DNA of 64,000 nucleotides from Ophiura sarsii (lineage: Eukaryota; Echinodermata; Ophiuroidea; Amphilepidida; Ophiuridae). How positions within the stretch are numbered: position 1 is the first letter of the stretch; each line of letters starts with the position of its first letter. Positions 55,026 through 64,000 of this stretch are shown piece by piece. The translations under genes and the position numbers were made by a program. Location: NCBI GenBank assembly GCA_035610835.1, contig CM069454.1, forward strand, positions 1,551,117 through 1,615,116, given 5' to 3'. Below the pieces are notes generated by a model that did not search any database, was not told where the DNA came from, and worked only from the letters and a program-made list of their open reading frames with translations.

Positions 55026-56185
55026 TTAGTTAACTTTTGTAGAGGTCAGATATACAATAGTATAAAGAAATGGATTGAGTGCTGAATTAATTGGCAATAT
55101 CAATGCAACGGTCCATGCATACATCACTGGATTGACCGACAAAACACCACACTGGACAAGTATGCATAACATTAACAATGGCACATAACAACAAAAGTTT
55201 GACAATACAATGACAGACATTTTGACTGCCATACGTATTTCAAGAATTTGTTCGTTCTTGCGCCCAGATAACTTTGAAGAATCCCTTGCAGTTTGAAAAA
55301 TGCGTATGTACAAAACTGCAACCAAAATGAAACAAATAAGGTTAACTACAATAAAAAGAATCATAGAATAATAAGTAGCCAGTTGACTTCCGACTATTTT
55401 AGAGACAGCGTGGTTAATGAATGTTAATACTTGCTTTTTGGTAACAAAATATGTTAGCTCAGGAGCCAATTCTCCACCTCTCATACTTTCATCCTCTAAG
55501 CCACCACATCCCATACTTCCACCCGCCAATCTACCTCCTCCTGCTAAGCCTCCACCTCCCATACTTCCACCCGCTAATCCACCTCCTCCCACTAAGCCTC
55601 CACCTCCCATACTTCCACCCGCTAATCCACCTCCTCCCGCTAGGCTTCCACCTCCTATGTTTCCCCCCACTAAGCCCCCACCTCCCAAGTTTCCACCCGT
55701 TAAGCCTCCACCTCCCAAGTTTCCGTCTGTTAAGCCTCCATCTCCTATACTGTTAATACTCCCCACGTGTAAATTGTATACAGATGATGAAATCTCATCA
55801 CGATCTCTAGCTATTTCCACAACGTTGGTATTAACTGTAACAATTGGGCGTCGAACCATTGGAATACCAACGCAAACTTCAGATATCTGAAAAACATCAG
55901 GGAATCTTTCTGAAAATCCAATGGGTGTCACGCTTAATATTATTCCGATAGTCCAGATGAAAAACAAACACTTTCTTGTCGACCTAGGCCTGAGACGACT
56001 ATCATCAAAAGGGTTCTTTACGCCTTGAAACCGGTCAATGGTAATCAAAGTGACTATGAGAATAGATACTTCACTTGACAGAATTGAGAGAGTGCCGGCC
56101 ACTCTACACATAGGGCCTCTCCTCCAACTGTCCATATACGATGGAAAGAACTCTGCATAATATTGATCCGCTGATGCCAACATAA
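55026..56185 (-). pseudogene. Second LRR-GPCR copy, 3' part (TM2 end to C-terminus)
   Basis: On the minus strand an open frame from the end of TM2 (MLASADQYYAEFFPSYMDSW) to TM7 and a stop at 55028-55026 closely follows the receptor at 7448-12580. The disulfide Cys, DRF motif, EVCVGIP in ECL2, Gly-rich ECL2 insert and LPINSALNPFLY are all retained, and the C-tail is equally short. The rest of the gene lies at 63311-64000 and beyond. The two halves are in register and separated only by the 7125-bp insertion at 56186-63310, with TAA at both edges. Apart from that insertion there is no stop or frameshift, so disruption looks recent. A separate start at its first Met would give a receptor lacking TM1 and most of TM2, which is unlikely to work. 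Confidence 0.88.
55480..55760 (-). repeat. Coding minisatellite for ECL2 Gly-rich insert, copy 2
   Basis: Repeats of GGTGGAGGCTTA(G/A)(C/T)(G/A)GG and GGAAGTATGGGAGGTGGAGG (minus strand) encode LAGGSMGGGG, LTGGNLGGGG and LVGGNIGGGS. The insert is about 85-90 residues against about 145 in the first gene and uses different units. The plus strand is an almost pure pyrimidine stretch with proline-rich shadow ORFs. Confidence 0.9.
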
Positions 56186-56403
56186 TTAAGTTTGATAGAG
56201 GGCACTCTCGATCGAACTCGTTTACTGCATGAAACGGAAGTGGCGTGCTTTGGATGTTGTGTGTATCCCTCTGTCATGGCTACCGGTCGATGAGCCAATC
56301 AGAGGCCGTCTTCCATGTCCCGCGGTTTTTGGTTCAATTGCCGTGTCCATTTATTTTCATTCGCTTGTCGGTTGTTCTGCTGAGAGGAACTATTTACGAA
56401 TCG
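56186..56403 (+). repeat. Split repeat A, copy 1
   Basis: TTAAGTTTGATAGAGGGCAC through GGAACTATTTACGAATCG; apparently identical, base for base, to 61557-61774. Sequence identity ends sharply at AATCG in both copies. Confidence 0.95.
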
Positions 56404-56533
56404 TATCTTAATCAGTCTTTGTTAGGTTGATCATTCTTTGACTGGTTGTTTGCTCGGACATTTTACAGGCTTACTATTACCATCCTTGGATGTTCTTAAT
56501 CTTATCAGATTTCTGATGACTTTCAGTGAGTAA

Positions 56534-56715
56534 AATACTCTTAAAAACACGTTTTATTATTAGTCGGAACATTGCCATTTTCTTTGTTTACATTTTGTTA
56601 TGCCGCCGTAAAGAGGACGGCAGGTAATACTCTTAAAAATCACGTTTTATTATCCGTCAGGACATTGCTATTTTCTTTGTTGCTACCGAAAAGAGGCACA
56701 AAGATGTATACAGGC
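56534..56715 (+). repeat. ~92-bp direct repeat, two copies
   Basis: AATACTCTTAAAAA..CACGTT followed by TTATTAT..GTC.G.ACATTGC and ATTTTCTTTGTT occurs at 56534 and again at 56626. A third CTCTTAA start follows at about 56724 but diverges. It lies just inside the left end of the 7.1-kb insertion. Confidence 0.75.
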
Positions 56716-56729
56716 GAATCAGACTCTTA

Positions 56730-58470
56730 ACTAGCAGACCCATCTCGCCAAATATATCACGTACGTACAAACCGTAGCAGGCAAGCTAACTCTGTCTCTG
56801 CGATCCATGATATGATATAATTGAGTCTGGGAGACGGGCTGTGTTTAACGAAAAAAAATATTAAATTGAAATTTCGACGAAGATGTGTCAAATAAAATTG
56901 AGGTGGAAAACGACGGCGGTGAACAGCAAGGGAATCAGGTGGATTTACGGACAACGAAAATACCTGTCTTCGAGTTTCAAGTTTGATTAAGCCCCGAGCT
57001 GCCGTCTTTGCATGTGCAAGTGATACCCGCCACGTATGAGTTGACCACGACTCCAGTGTGGTGAGTTTAAAATTGTTATTTATTTTTGTTCAGGCCTTTA
57101 ATATCGCAACTCATTCTACCATCATTTCACTTACTTTTCCCTGAATTTTGAATTCACTAGGCATCAAATCTCGTCCATTTGTTCCCCTAAGCTTTAGGCG
57201 ATGAATTGTCCAATTCACAGGCTTATGCTTTGCCTGCAATTTGGGACATGTACACGGAAATCCCGTTGCTTTAACCAGAGAGATGTTAATACTAATTACA
57301 CCTCCCTGCTTTAACCATGTATATTCTCCATGTCAAAAAGAAGGACATACTGTCAACTTGTGCACCAAACGGAAACAGGGCGGCATTTTACCCAGAACCG
57401 AAGGTGCTACTGTTGCATAGTATTTACTAGGAACTGTTATTGTTGCAAATATCCATCACCTATCAGTTTCATATTACTCATGCTTTATTATTTTCGAATT
57501 TAAAACGTTTGTCAATTTAAAGAGGCAAACCATCCACTCTATAGCATTTGAGATGGGAAGTGACAAATTAACATGTCCGGTTACCGCAATGCTTGAGTAC
57601 CGATTCCATGCATTTTCTTGCCTTTATGCACCATGTATACATCACAGCCCTTAGAATTTGCCATATCGGGACATTTTTTATTTAGACGCTATTCATATTG
57701 ATTGACTTGCATTGATCAATTATATCACTTAGGTCTATAGTATAAGTGTCTGAATGGTTACACACACTTGAATCTAGGAAATATTGTAGATTTATGAATG
57801 GCTTTACGTAACAGCTTTAATTGGTTTAGTGGATCTATTGATAAAAGCCAATACAATCAAACAGACTCAATGGCCTTTCATGGATTGCATGCTTTTAGCG
57901 CTTGTAGTGGTTCATGATTGTGATTAGGTTACAATAAGCTCATGAGAATATTAATGTTGTTTACTACTATTAAACTGTTATACTTGTTTCCTAACAATAT
58001 TGGCTCATCTGTCTGATTGTTATTATTAAATACCCTCGCATCACACAGCGTAACAAGGTGTTAACTATGAAAACTCCTTGGTGTTAACAACATCATTGTC
58101 AGGGAATGAATCTTGGTATTTTTGCGTTGTCTCACAAATACTAATTTTAGTTTAACCTTTCCTATCGCCATAATCAAATTCAGATAACATTTTACAGATG
58201 TGTCTATCTGTGTTTGTTTTGACATTTACATTTGCATTTCGACCAATTGCTATTATCAAAAGGGTCGGTTTACTTACTTATTGATGACTGCTGCTCAAGT
58301 TATTGAAGCATATTATTAGATCATGAGGGCGTTTTAGATATGGTGTACCTGCAAGGGTTATCTACTCCACGTTTAGCTAACTTTTAATTTCATACCCCTT
58401 CCATCTTTGCTAATAATCATAGCTTGCCCTTTTCATGTTTTATTTGCCTATGCCTGCTGCCTTTCTTGCT
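56730..58470. other. Body of the insertion, no gene recognised
   Basis: AT-rich sequence with only short ORFs (for example 56757-56954 minus). I see no gag, RT or recombinase remnant here. Confidence 0.45.
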
Positions 58471-58479
58471 CTTATTATT

Positions 58480-59035
58480 CACTACAGGTGGACTTGGATC
58501 GGTGATAGCATCATCCATCTGATGGGGGCTGGCCAGCGCCAGACTCAACTAAATGGCGGTGGACTGGTTGACAACAGAAATTCACTCCTAATTGGTATTT
58601 TTAACTATTACACAAACTTCAGCTGGTACACAATGCAGCCGCCGTGTTCTCACAAAAACAAGACATTTGACCACATTACACTGCATGGTTTCCGGTTCAT
58701 GGAAGAATTCACTTCTTGTTCACTATAATCCTAATCGCACTCTTCGATCTTCAAAGAAACAACTTCGTGCTGTTCCAAGAACTTCTTCTACCCTCGGCGT
58801 TCGTGCTTTTCTGTCATGGTACCAAATAATCTGGAATGCTTTTCCTTCGAACAGTTGATGCTGTGAGAATCTCAGCTCACTTTAAAACTTTTTATTTTAC
58901 CGGTTCATGGAAGAATTCATTTTAAAATACTTTTGTCGACTTGGAAAGCTCTAAATGGAATCGCACCAATATATATTTCAGATCTTCTTGTTCACTATCA
59001 TCATAATCCTTGAGACTGCCGAGTTCGACAGACTA
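58480..59035 (+). pseudogene. Retroelement relics: GDS-motif peptide and LINE RT tail
   Basis: At about 58485-58570 a frame reads RWTWIGDSIIHLMGAGQRQT then QLNGGGLV. The W-I-G-D-S start resembles the SGNH/GDSL hydrolase ORF carried by some Ngaro-type elements, but the match is short. From 58728, NRTLRSSKKQLRAVPRTSST, GVRAFLSWYQIIWNAFPSN and (shifted) DAVRISAHFKT follow the 'LRSS..L..VPR', 'G.RAF....P.LWN.LP' and 'F' blocks of a CR1/L2-like RT tail. FKILLSTWKALNGIAPIYIS plus DLLVHYHHNP at 58918-59020 is the block that should precede them, so the fragment is rearranged around the shared TTCATGGAAGAATTCA at 58698 and 58905. Confidence 0.65.
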
Positions 59036-60858
59036 TTATTCACTTAATCACACGAGGTATTTGACATTTCATTATTTTGTGTTGGCCATACGATATAAAG
59101 GCGCTCATGAGTATCAACCGATACTCCACGCAGAAGAGGAGCTGAATTTGTTTACCTACAAGTTATAAAAGCGTAAACAATAATACCATCCGGTATTCGA
59201 GAGGATTTTTGAGTTCTTCAGTTTTTGATACACGATATATTTTCAAAAACAAATGCCGCCCGGCATTGTTACACAGATGGGAGATTAGAGAACTCTGGTT
59301 TTTGCCGTACGTTATATTGAGCAAAAACCGATACCAACCGGTGTCATATCAGATGGGACTGCAGATTCATCGATAATTCCTATAGCCCGATCCCAGGGCG
59401 CTGCCTGTTTTTCCTATTGCCTATCCATGGGCGCTACCTAGCTGATGGTTTGCCGAGTATCTGCAAGTTGCCTGAGAACAGCTGTAAAAGAACATTTGCA
59501 CAAGTTTGCGGTATACACTTCAGGACGTTCTGTGACTGGAGAGATTTGCGTGAACTTTGTACCTATTCTCTAGCTGTCTGTGGAACATTTTTGTTTTGGA
59601 CATAACATTTTGCTTACCTGTGCCGAAGACCGAGATATTCATCCCGTAGATTGAAGATGTCCGTGCCGAAGACCGAAGATATTTTTCGTGGATTGGTAAA
59701 GGTAAAATGATATCAATTCAGTAAAAACATTGATATTGATTCGGAAGCATGTTAAATGCTAAGACTTTAAACCACACAGAACTTATGAATTTAGCAATTG
59801 CGTATACATTAGTTATTTTGCATCATGCGTTATTTAAATAGTGTTACACACGAGTGGTAAAGTTAGGTTTCAGATTTATCCAATAGCTGCGTAGTACTTA
59901 TTTTATATTACATTATGATCTTGGAGCTATTGTTGTTTTTGCGCGGCTCGATCGCCACCGAGTGGGGTCAGATAGGAATTTGCAGAGGCATTTTTCCCGT
60001 TTGAGTGTTTTTGCTCTTCCATTCTCACCGGGTTTTTATCTCTGTTTTTCGCCTATCTCTAGGTCAAGGGTGTGATTATTTGTTTGTTCTGTATTACAAT
60101 GTTGCCATTTCTATTTGTACAATTACGATTTGATATCTATGAAATTTGTATGTCATTTTTCATTTGTGCATAATCTCCCACGATACTCAGAGGATGTCAA
60201 TAGAATAAGGACAAGGACGTTCTTGGTATGAAGTGTGTATTATATAGCATATTGTCCAACGTTCTGATGATATATTGCGCATATGTTAAATAACGTATTA
60301 CGTTCATAATAATTCGTACAGTAATTATAATATTAGCAACAATAATAATAATGATATAAGAAGTGGTGTATCCAGCAGCTGTGACCGAATCTTTCAATGC
60401 GTAAAACATGTATTAAATAAATAAATGCATATTAATACAATCCATGAGTTTATACCGTCGTATGTGCTACGGTTTATAATGAGTTGAGATTGACATCTTT
60501 GCTGACCTCCGATTATCCGCCAACGCATTGAGCAAAATCTTGTGTAATAAGGAACCTCTTTCCTCTCCCCCAGATCTTAATTATGGTCCTTTCATTCTCC
60601 CCCGCTGGAAATCTTACAATGAAATCACAGAGCTACATTGTATTGTACTCGCAACATAAATAAACATGCACATCGCATGTCCAGATGGCAATCACACATG
60701 TCATATATGCCATTCACATTTCAGTTCAGATGCACCTATACCGAGATGACAGCATTCCCCTTCAGACTTTGGTGTTTACACTTTACATTTCCTGACAACA
60801 CCAACAACAAAAAAAAGGGGGGGGGGGTTGTCAAGTTTCACCATGCTCAACTTGTGTG
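59036..60858. other. Body of the insertion: degenerate repeats, no gene
   Basis: Around 59115-59350 phrases such as AACCGATACC.ACCGGT and TTTTGATACACGATATATT / TTTTGCCGTACGTTATATT recur at roughly 100 bp, a decayed tandem repeat. GTGCCGAAGACCGA occurs twice near 59620-59670. A poly-G run follows poly-A at about 60810-60828. No gene is recognised. Confidence 0.45.
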
Positions 60859-61553
60859 GATTAATCTTTAACATTTATGGGTTTAAATCCCAATTATTGA
60901 CTTTTTACGATCATAAATATCATCAACGAGTAATGATTAAAGAACAAATTATATACTTATAAGGTAAAATCTTATACCAATTACTATTGTCTAATTCACG
61001 TCCAATGGTCAATTAAGATAACCATTGTGATAATGATGTATTTTCAATTAATAATTCTCACATTATTTTTGGTATCATTTCCTTCGAAAATTGAACAGTA
61101 CGGATGTCTCCATGGGGGACTTATAATTAATGAATTAGTAAAATTCTGACATTGGTCATAATCATATTATCAATTGGTGCGGCATCATCCGCTATTTAAC
61201 TTTAGGTTTTTGGTACTTTACTAGGCCTTTTTAAATTGATTAACCGAAACTGTTTATGAAACTGAACAGTCGGTATTTCCTATTATGACCTTCCAATCAT
61301 GGGACTCTTGGTTCCACTTGTGTTTTGAACTTATAGATTCAAATTATATTTAAATGTACTGGTATGATATCAATTAATATATTCAATTCATCTATATTAT
61401 TAGATGTTCAATAATTGTATTATCAAATAATAGTGTCAAATAAAATTTGACATTGTTGAATTCTGTAGTATTTAAGGAATAAATCCTCTCAGCAATAGCC
61501 GACCAGCTATCTATCACATTGCCCGTGTCTTGTCCAATTCCGTTATCTGAGAG
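60859..61553 (+). repeat. Split repeat B, copy 1
   Basis: GATTAATCTTTAACATTTAT through CCGTTATCTGAGAG, 695 bp, apparently identical to 62616-63310. It is followed directly by TAA and repeat A copy 2. Confidence 0.95.
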
Positions 61554-61556
61554 TAA

Positions 61557-61774
61557 TTAAGTTTGATAGAGGGCACTCTCGATCGAACTCGTTTACTGCA
61601 TGAAACGGAAGTGGCGTGCTTTGGATGTTGTGTGTATCCCTCTGTCATGGCTACCGGTCGATGAGCCAATCAGAGGCCGTCTTCCATGTCCCGCGGTTTT
61701 TGGTTCAATTGCCGTGTCCATTTATTTTCATTCGCTTGTCGGTTGTTCTGCTGAGAGGAACTATTTACGAATCG
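61557..61774 (+). repeat. Split repeat A, copy 2
   Basis: Same 218 bp as 56186-56403. It begins straight after the TAA that closes repeat B copy 1 and is followed by 841 bp unique to this side. Confidence 0.95.
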
Positions 61775-62034
61775 CCACTCCCACCCACCCAATTGTAGCT
61801 AGGCCAATTTGCCTGGTTAAGTCCTATCCATGTTTCAAATTATTTTTTATTTTTTATTTATTTTTCTTAAAATTTATTTTGTCATTATTTTAACAAAGTG
61901 GTCTCAATCTCTTTATTTTATTGTGTTTATTTATTTGTTTGTCTTTTTCGGATTTCCTTTGTTTCTTTGAAACTTACATCAAAAATATTAATAAATTCTG
62001 CCATGTGGCGGGCCATGTTTATTGTGCACCTGGG

Positions 62035-62540
62035 TCCTTCACTTTTCGGCCCTGTTGTGGACCTGTTGGTTGTGCATATTGGTTCTCATCCCGTGGTGCC
62101 ATTGATCTTTGGTATCTTGGCCCTCATCCCCCGGCCGGAGCCTCTGTTCTTTGTGTCCTTTGGCTCCCGTCCCCTATTGGAGGGCTTTTGTAGCTCTATA
62201 GGGTTTTTCCCATGTCATTAGTCGAATCTGTTCCTAGCCCCTACAGTGTGTTGGACCGCTGTTGGTCGTGCATCCTGGTCCTCCGTGGCTGCCATGTTGG
62301 TTCGTACTCTGATCTTTGGTATCTTGGCCCACGAGTCCTTTTCCCGGAGCCTCTTTGGGGTAGGCTCCCCCCAGTCCTCTTTGTTCCTAGCCCCTACAGT
62401 GTTTTGGACCGCTGTTGGTCGTGCATCCTGGTCCTCCGTGGTTGCCATGTTGGTTTGTACACTGATCTTTGGTATCTTGGCCCACGAGTCCTTGTCCCGG
62501 AGCCTCTTTGGGGTAGGCTCCTCCTGGCACCTCTTTGGTA
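62035..62540. repeat. 153-bp tandem repeat between A2 and B2
   Basis: CCTAGCCCCTACAGTGTG starts at 62233 and recurs at 62386; each unit runs through GGACCGCTGTTGGTCGTGCA, TGATCTTTGGTATCTTGGCC and GGAGCCTCTTTGGGGTAGGC. A much diverged third unit lies at about 62035-62190. As 153 is 3 x 51, a minus-strand ORF (62218-62631, 137 codons) stays open and repeats a 51-residue lysine/proline-rich block (EPTPKRLRDKDSWAKIPK). Whether it is expressed is unknown. Confidence 0.8.
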
Positions 62541-62615
62541 GGTAGCCAGCCCCCCCTGGATACCTCTTTGGGGTAGGTAACCAGGTGGGTGTGTGGGTAT
62601 TATATGGCTTTTGGT

Positions 62616-63310
62616 GATTAATCTTTAACATTTATGGGTTTAAATCCCAATTATTGACTTTTTACGATCATAAATATCATCAACGAGTAATGATTAAAGA
62701 ACAAATTATATACTTATAAGGTAAAATCTTATACCAATTACTATTGTCTAATTCACGTCCAATGGTCAATTAAGATAACCATTGTGATAATGATGTATTT
62801 TCAATTAATAATTCTCACATTATTTTTGGTATCATTTCCTTCGAAAATTGAACAGTACGGATGTCTCCATGGGGGACTTATAATTAATGAATTAGTAAAA
62901 TTCTGACATTGGTCATAATCATATTATCAATTGGTGCGGCATCATCCGCTATTTAACTTTAGGTTTTTGGTACTTTACTAGGCCTTTTTAAATTGATTAA
63001 CCGAAACTGTTTATGAAACTGAACAGTCGGTATTTCCTATTATGACCTTCCAATCATGGGACTCTTGGTTCCACTTGTGTTTTGAACTTATAGATTCAAA
63101 TTATATTTAAATGTACTGGTATGATATCAATTAATATATTCAATTCATCTATATTATTAGATGTTCAATAATTGTATTATCAAATAATAGTGTCAAATAA
63201 AATTTGACATTGTTGAATTCTGTAGTATTTAAGGAATAAATCCTCTCAGCAATAGCCGACCAGCTATCTATCACATTGCCCGTGTCTTGTCCAATTCCGT
63301 TATCTGAGAG
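62616..63310 (+). repeat. Split repeat B, copy 2
   Basis: Second copy of the 695-bp repeat. Its GAGAG end abuts TAA and then receptor coding sequence on the minus strand. Confidence 0.95.
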
Positions 63311-64000
63311 TAACCATGTTAATACCCATCAAAAAATCTGATAAGGACAAGTGTAAAATAAGTAATGATTGTACAGTACGTTTCTTTTCACGATAGCGCA
63401 AGTAAAATACCAAACAATTGCATGAAATGGCAAATAGACCAAGAAACCACATAGACCCCTGCAAGAAATAATCGTCCAGCATACGTTGACATGTAAGATA
63501 CACTGACCGGGATTTTCGAGAAATGCATCTAGTATTTTCCACGAAACAACACGTTGCACTTTCATCAACTAATATCATAGAAGTGTTAAGGACAGTGAAA
63601 GATGATTTCGTAACTAATAATAATTCGTTGTATCGAAGGTCTATCACATCTAGAGTAGTGGGTGTTAACATTTTACCATCTATACTTTGTAAGGAGTTGT
63701 AGGAAATGTTGATAACTGTAAGATTTGGACAGCTGTCAAACACCCCTAATGGTAAGTGAATAATTTTGTTTTCTTCAATATCGAGGTTTTTGAGACTAAG
63801 CAAACCAGTAAACGAACCCACGCGCAGTGTTGACAATTGGTTATTCGATAAGACTAGCGTACTGAGTACTTTCTGGTTAAGGAACAAACCTGGTGTTACA
63901 TCACGCATAAGGTTACTGCCTAAATTAAGTAACTGCAAGTTAACCAAATATTCGAAGATTTTGATTGGTAGCGTTTTCAAGTTATTGCAGTGCATGTAGA
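63311..64000 (-). pseudogene. Second LRR-GPCR copy, 5' part (last LRRs to TM2), partial
   Basis: The minus strand from the window edge reads LRRs corresponding to repeats 35-40 of the first gene (NNLKTLPIKIFEYLVNLQLL, SLKNLDIEENKIIHLPLGVF, DVIDLRYNELLLVTKSSF). It continues through the CCF hinge (SATCCFVENTRCISRKSR), TM1 (GSMWFLGLFAISCNCLVFYL) and TM2 (LHLSLSDFLMGINMV), where the 7.1-kb insertion begins. The frame is open throughout and continues past the window end, so the N-terminal LRRs and signal peptide lie outside. Without the insertion the next codon is the Met at 56183. Most differences from the first gene are conservative. Confidence 0.9.

Larger units (their letters stand above)
56186..63310. 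mobile_element. 7.1-kb insertion with split direct repeats (A1...B1-A2...B2)
   Basis: The insertion begins TTAAGTTTGATAGAGGGCAC and ends CCGTTATCTGAGAG, and TAA stands at both junctions (56183-56185, 63311-63313). Inside, A (218 bp) occurs at 56186-56403 and 61557-61774, and B (695 bp) at 60859-61553 and 62616-63310. B1 and A2 abut through the same TAA (61554-61556). This resembles the split direct repeats of PAT/Ngaro tyrosine-recombinase retrotransposons, though those usually have A2 next to B2 and here 841 bp intervene. The alternative is two tandem elements sharing ends with a TAA target (as in PIF/Harbinger). The 4.4-kb body encodes no intact gene, only a LINE relic. Confidence 0.85.

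Noticed and set aside
55417..55890. Plus-strand proline-rich ORF of 157 codons
   Set aside because: It is a shadow of the Gly-rich repeat in the second receptor copy.
61600..61893. ORF MKRKWRALDVV... found at two places (also 56229)
   Set aside because: It is repeat A of the insertion present twice, and the frames diverge immediately after the repeat ends. No evidence of coding.
56186..63310. The insertion in the second receptor as a normal intron
   Set aside because: One edge has GT, but the other lacks AG (AACTTAATT then ATG). The intact paralogue has no intron, and the ends behave as mobile-element ends.

Overview
This is a window of eukaryotic genomic DNA that is AT-rich and dominated by repeats. 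It has one intact-looking large gene, one broken paralogue of that gene, and many nested transposons and satellites. The gene is a relaxin-receptor-like LRR-GPCR. Together with DIRS/Ngaro-type tyrosine-recombinase retroelements, decayed LINEs and abundant MITEs, it suggests a marine invertebrate, perhaps an echinoderm or another non-vertebrate deuterostome. The species cannot be fixed from the sequence alone.

Layout. 0-7.4 kb: a 144-bp tandem repeat, fragments of a CAAGATGG repeat family, a TA-flanked mariner-like element and a decayed LINE on the minus strand. 7.4-12.6 kb: a single-exon ORF of 1710 residues with a signal peptide, a novel N-terminal region, about 40 leucine-rich repeats, a CCF hinge and seven TM segments. 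Its second extracellular loop carries about 145 residues of Gly-rich repeats. 12.6-23 kb: MITEs, a 30-bp tandem array split by a TIR element, an AT-rich satellite, a fold-back element and a LINE fragment. 23.1-30.8 kb: a decayed DIRS/Ngaro-like retroelement (gag, RT, RNase H, tyrosine recombinase). Its gag is interrupted by a 3.7-kb fold-back element that itself holds a LINE, and its recombinase domain is cut by a 2.05-kb element with 317-bp terminal inverted repeats (30.8-32.9 kb).

33.4-46.2 kb: one 12.8-kb unit with inverted ends, about 92 copies of a ~102-bp TAGCTA-rich satellite and a second array with a ~467-bp period. It is flanked by a 9-bp direct repeat and splits a MITE. 46.3-55 kb: more MITEs, a second mariner-like element, and the same AT-rich satellite as at 15.7-17.0 kb in opposite orientation. 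55.0-64.0 kb: the second LRR-GPCR, on the minus strand and running off the window. It is cut in TM2 by a 7.1-kb insertion with an A1...B1-A2...B2 arrangement of split direct repeats and the trinucleotide TAA at both ends and at the internal junction.

The two receptor genes converge. The order gene, MITE, AT-satellite appears on both sides in mirrored orientation, which suggests an old inverted duplication later filled with mobile DNA. The only features likely to encode working host protein are the receptor gene at 7448-12580 and, on any allele lacking the insertion, its paralogue.
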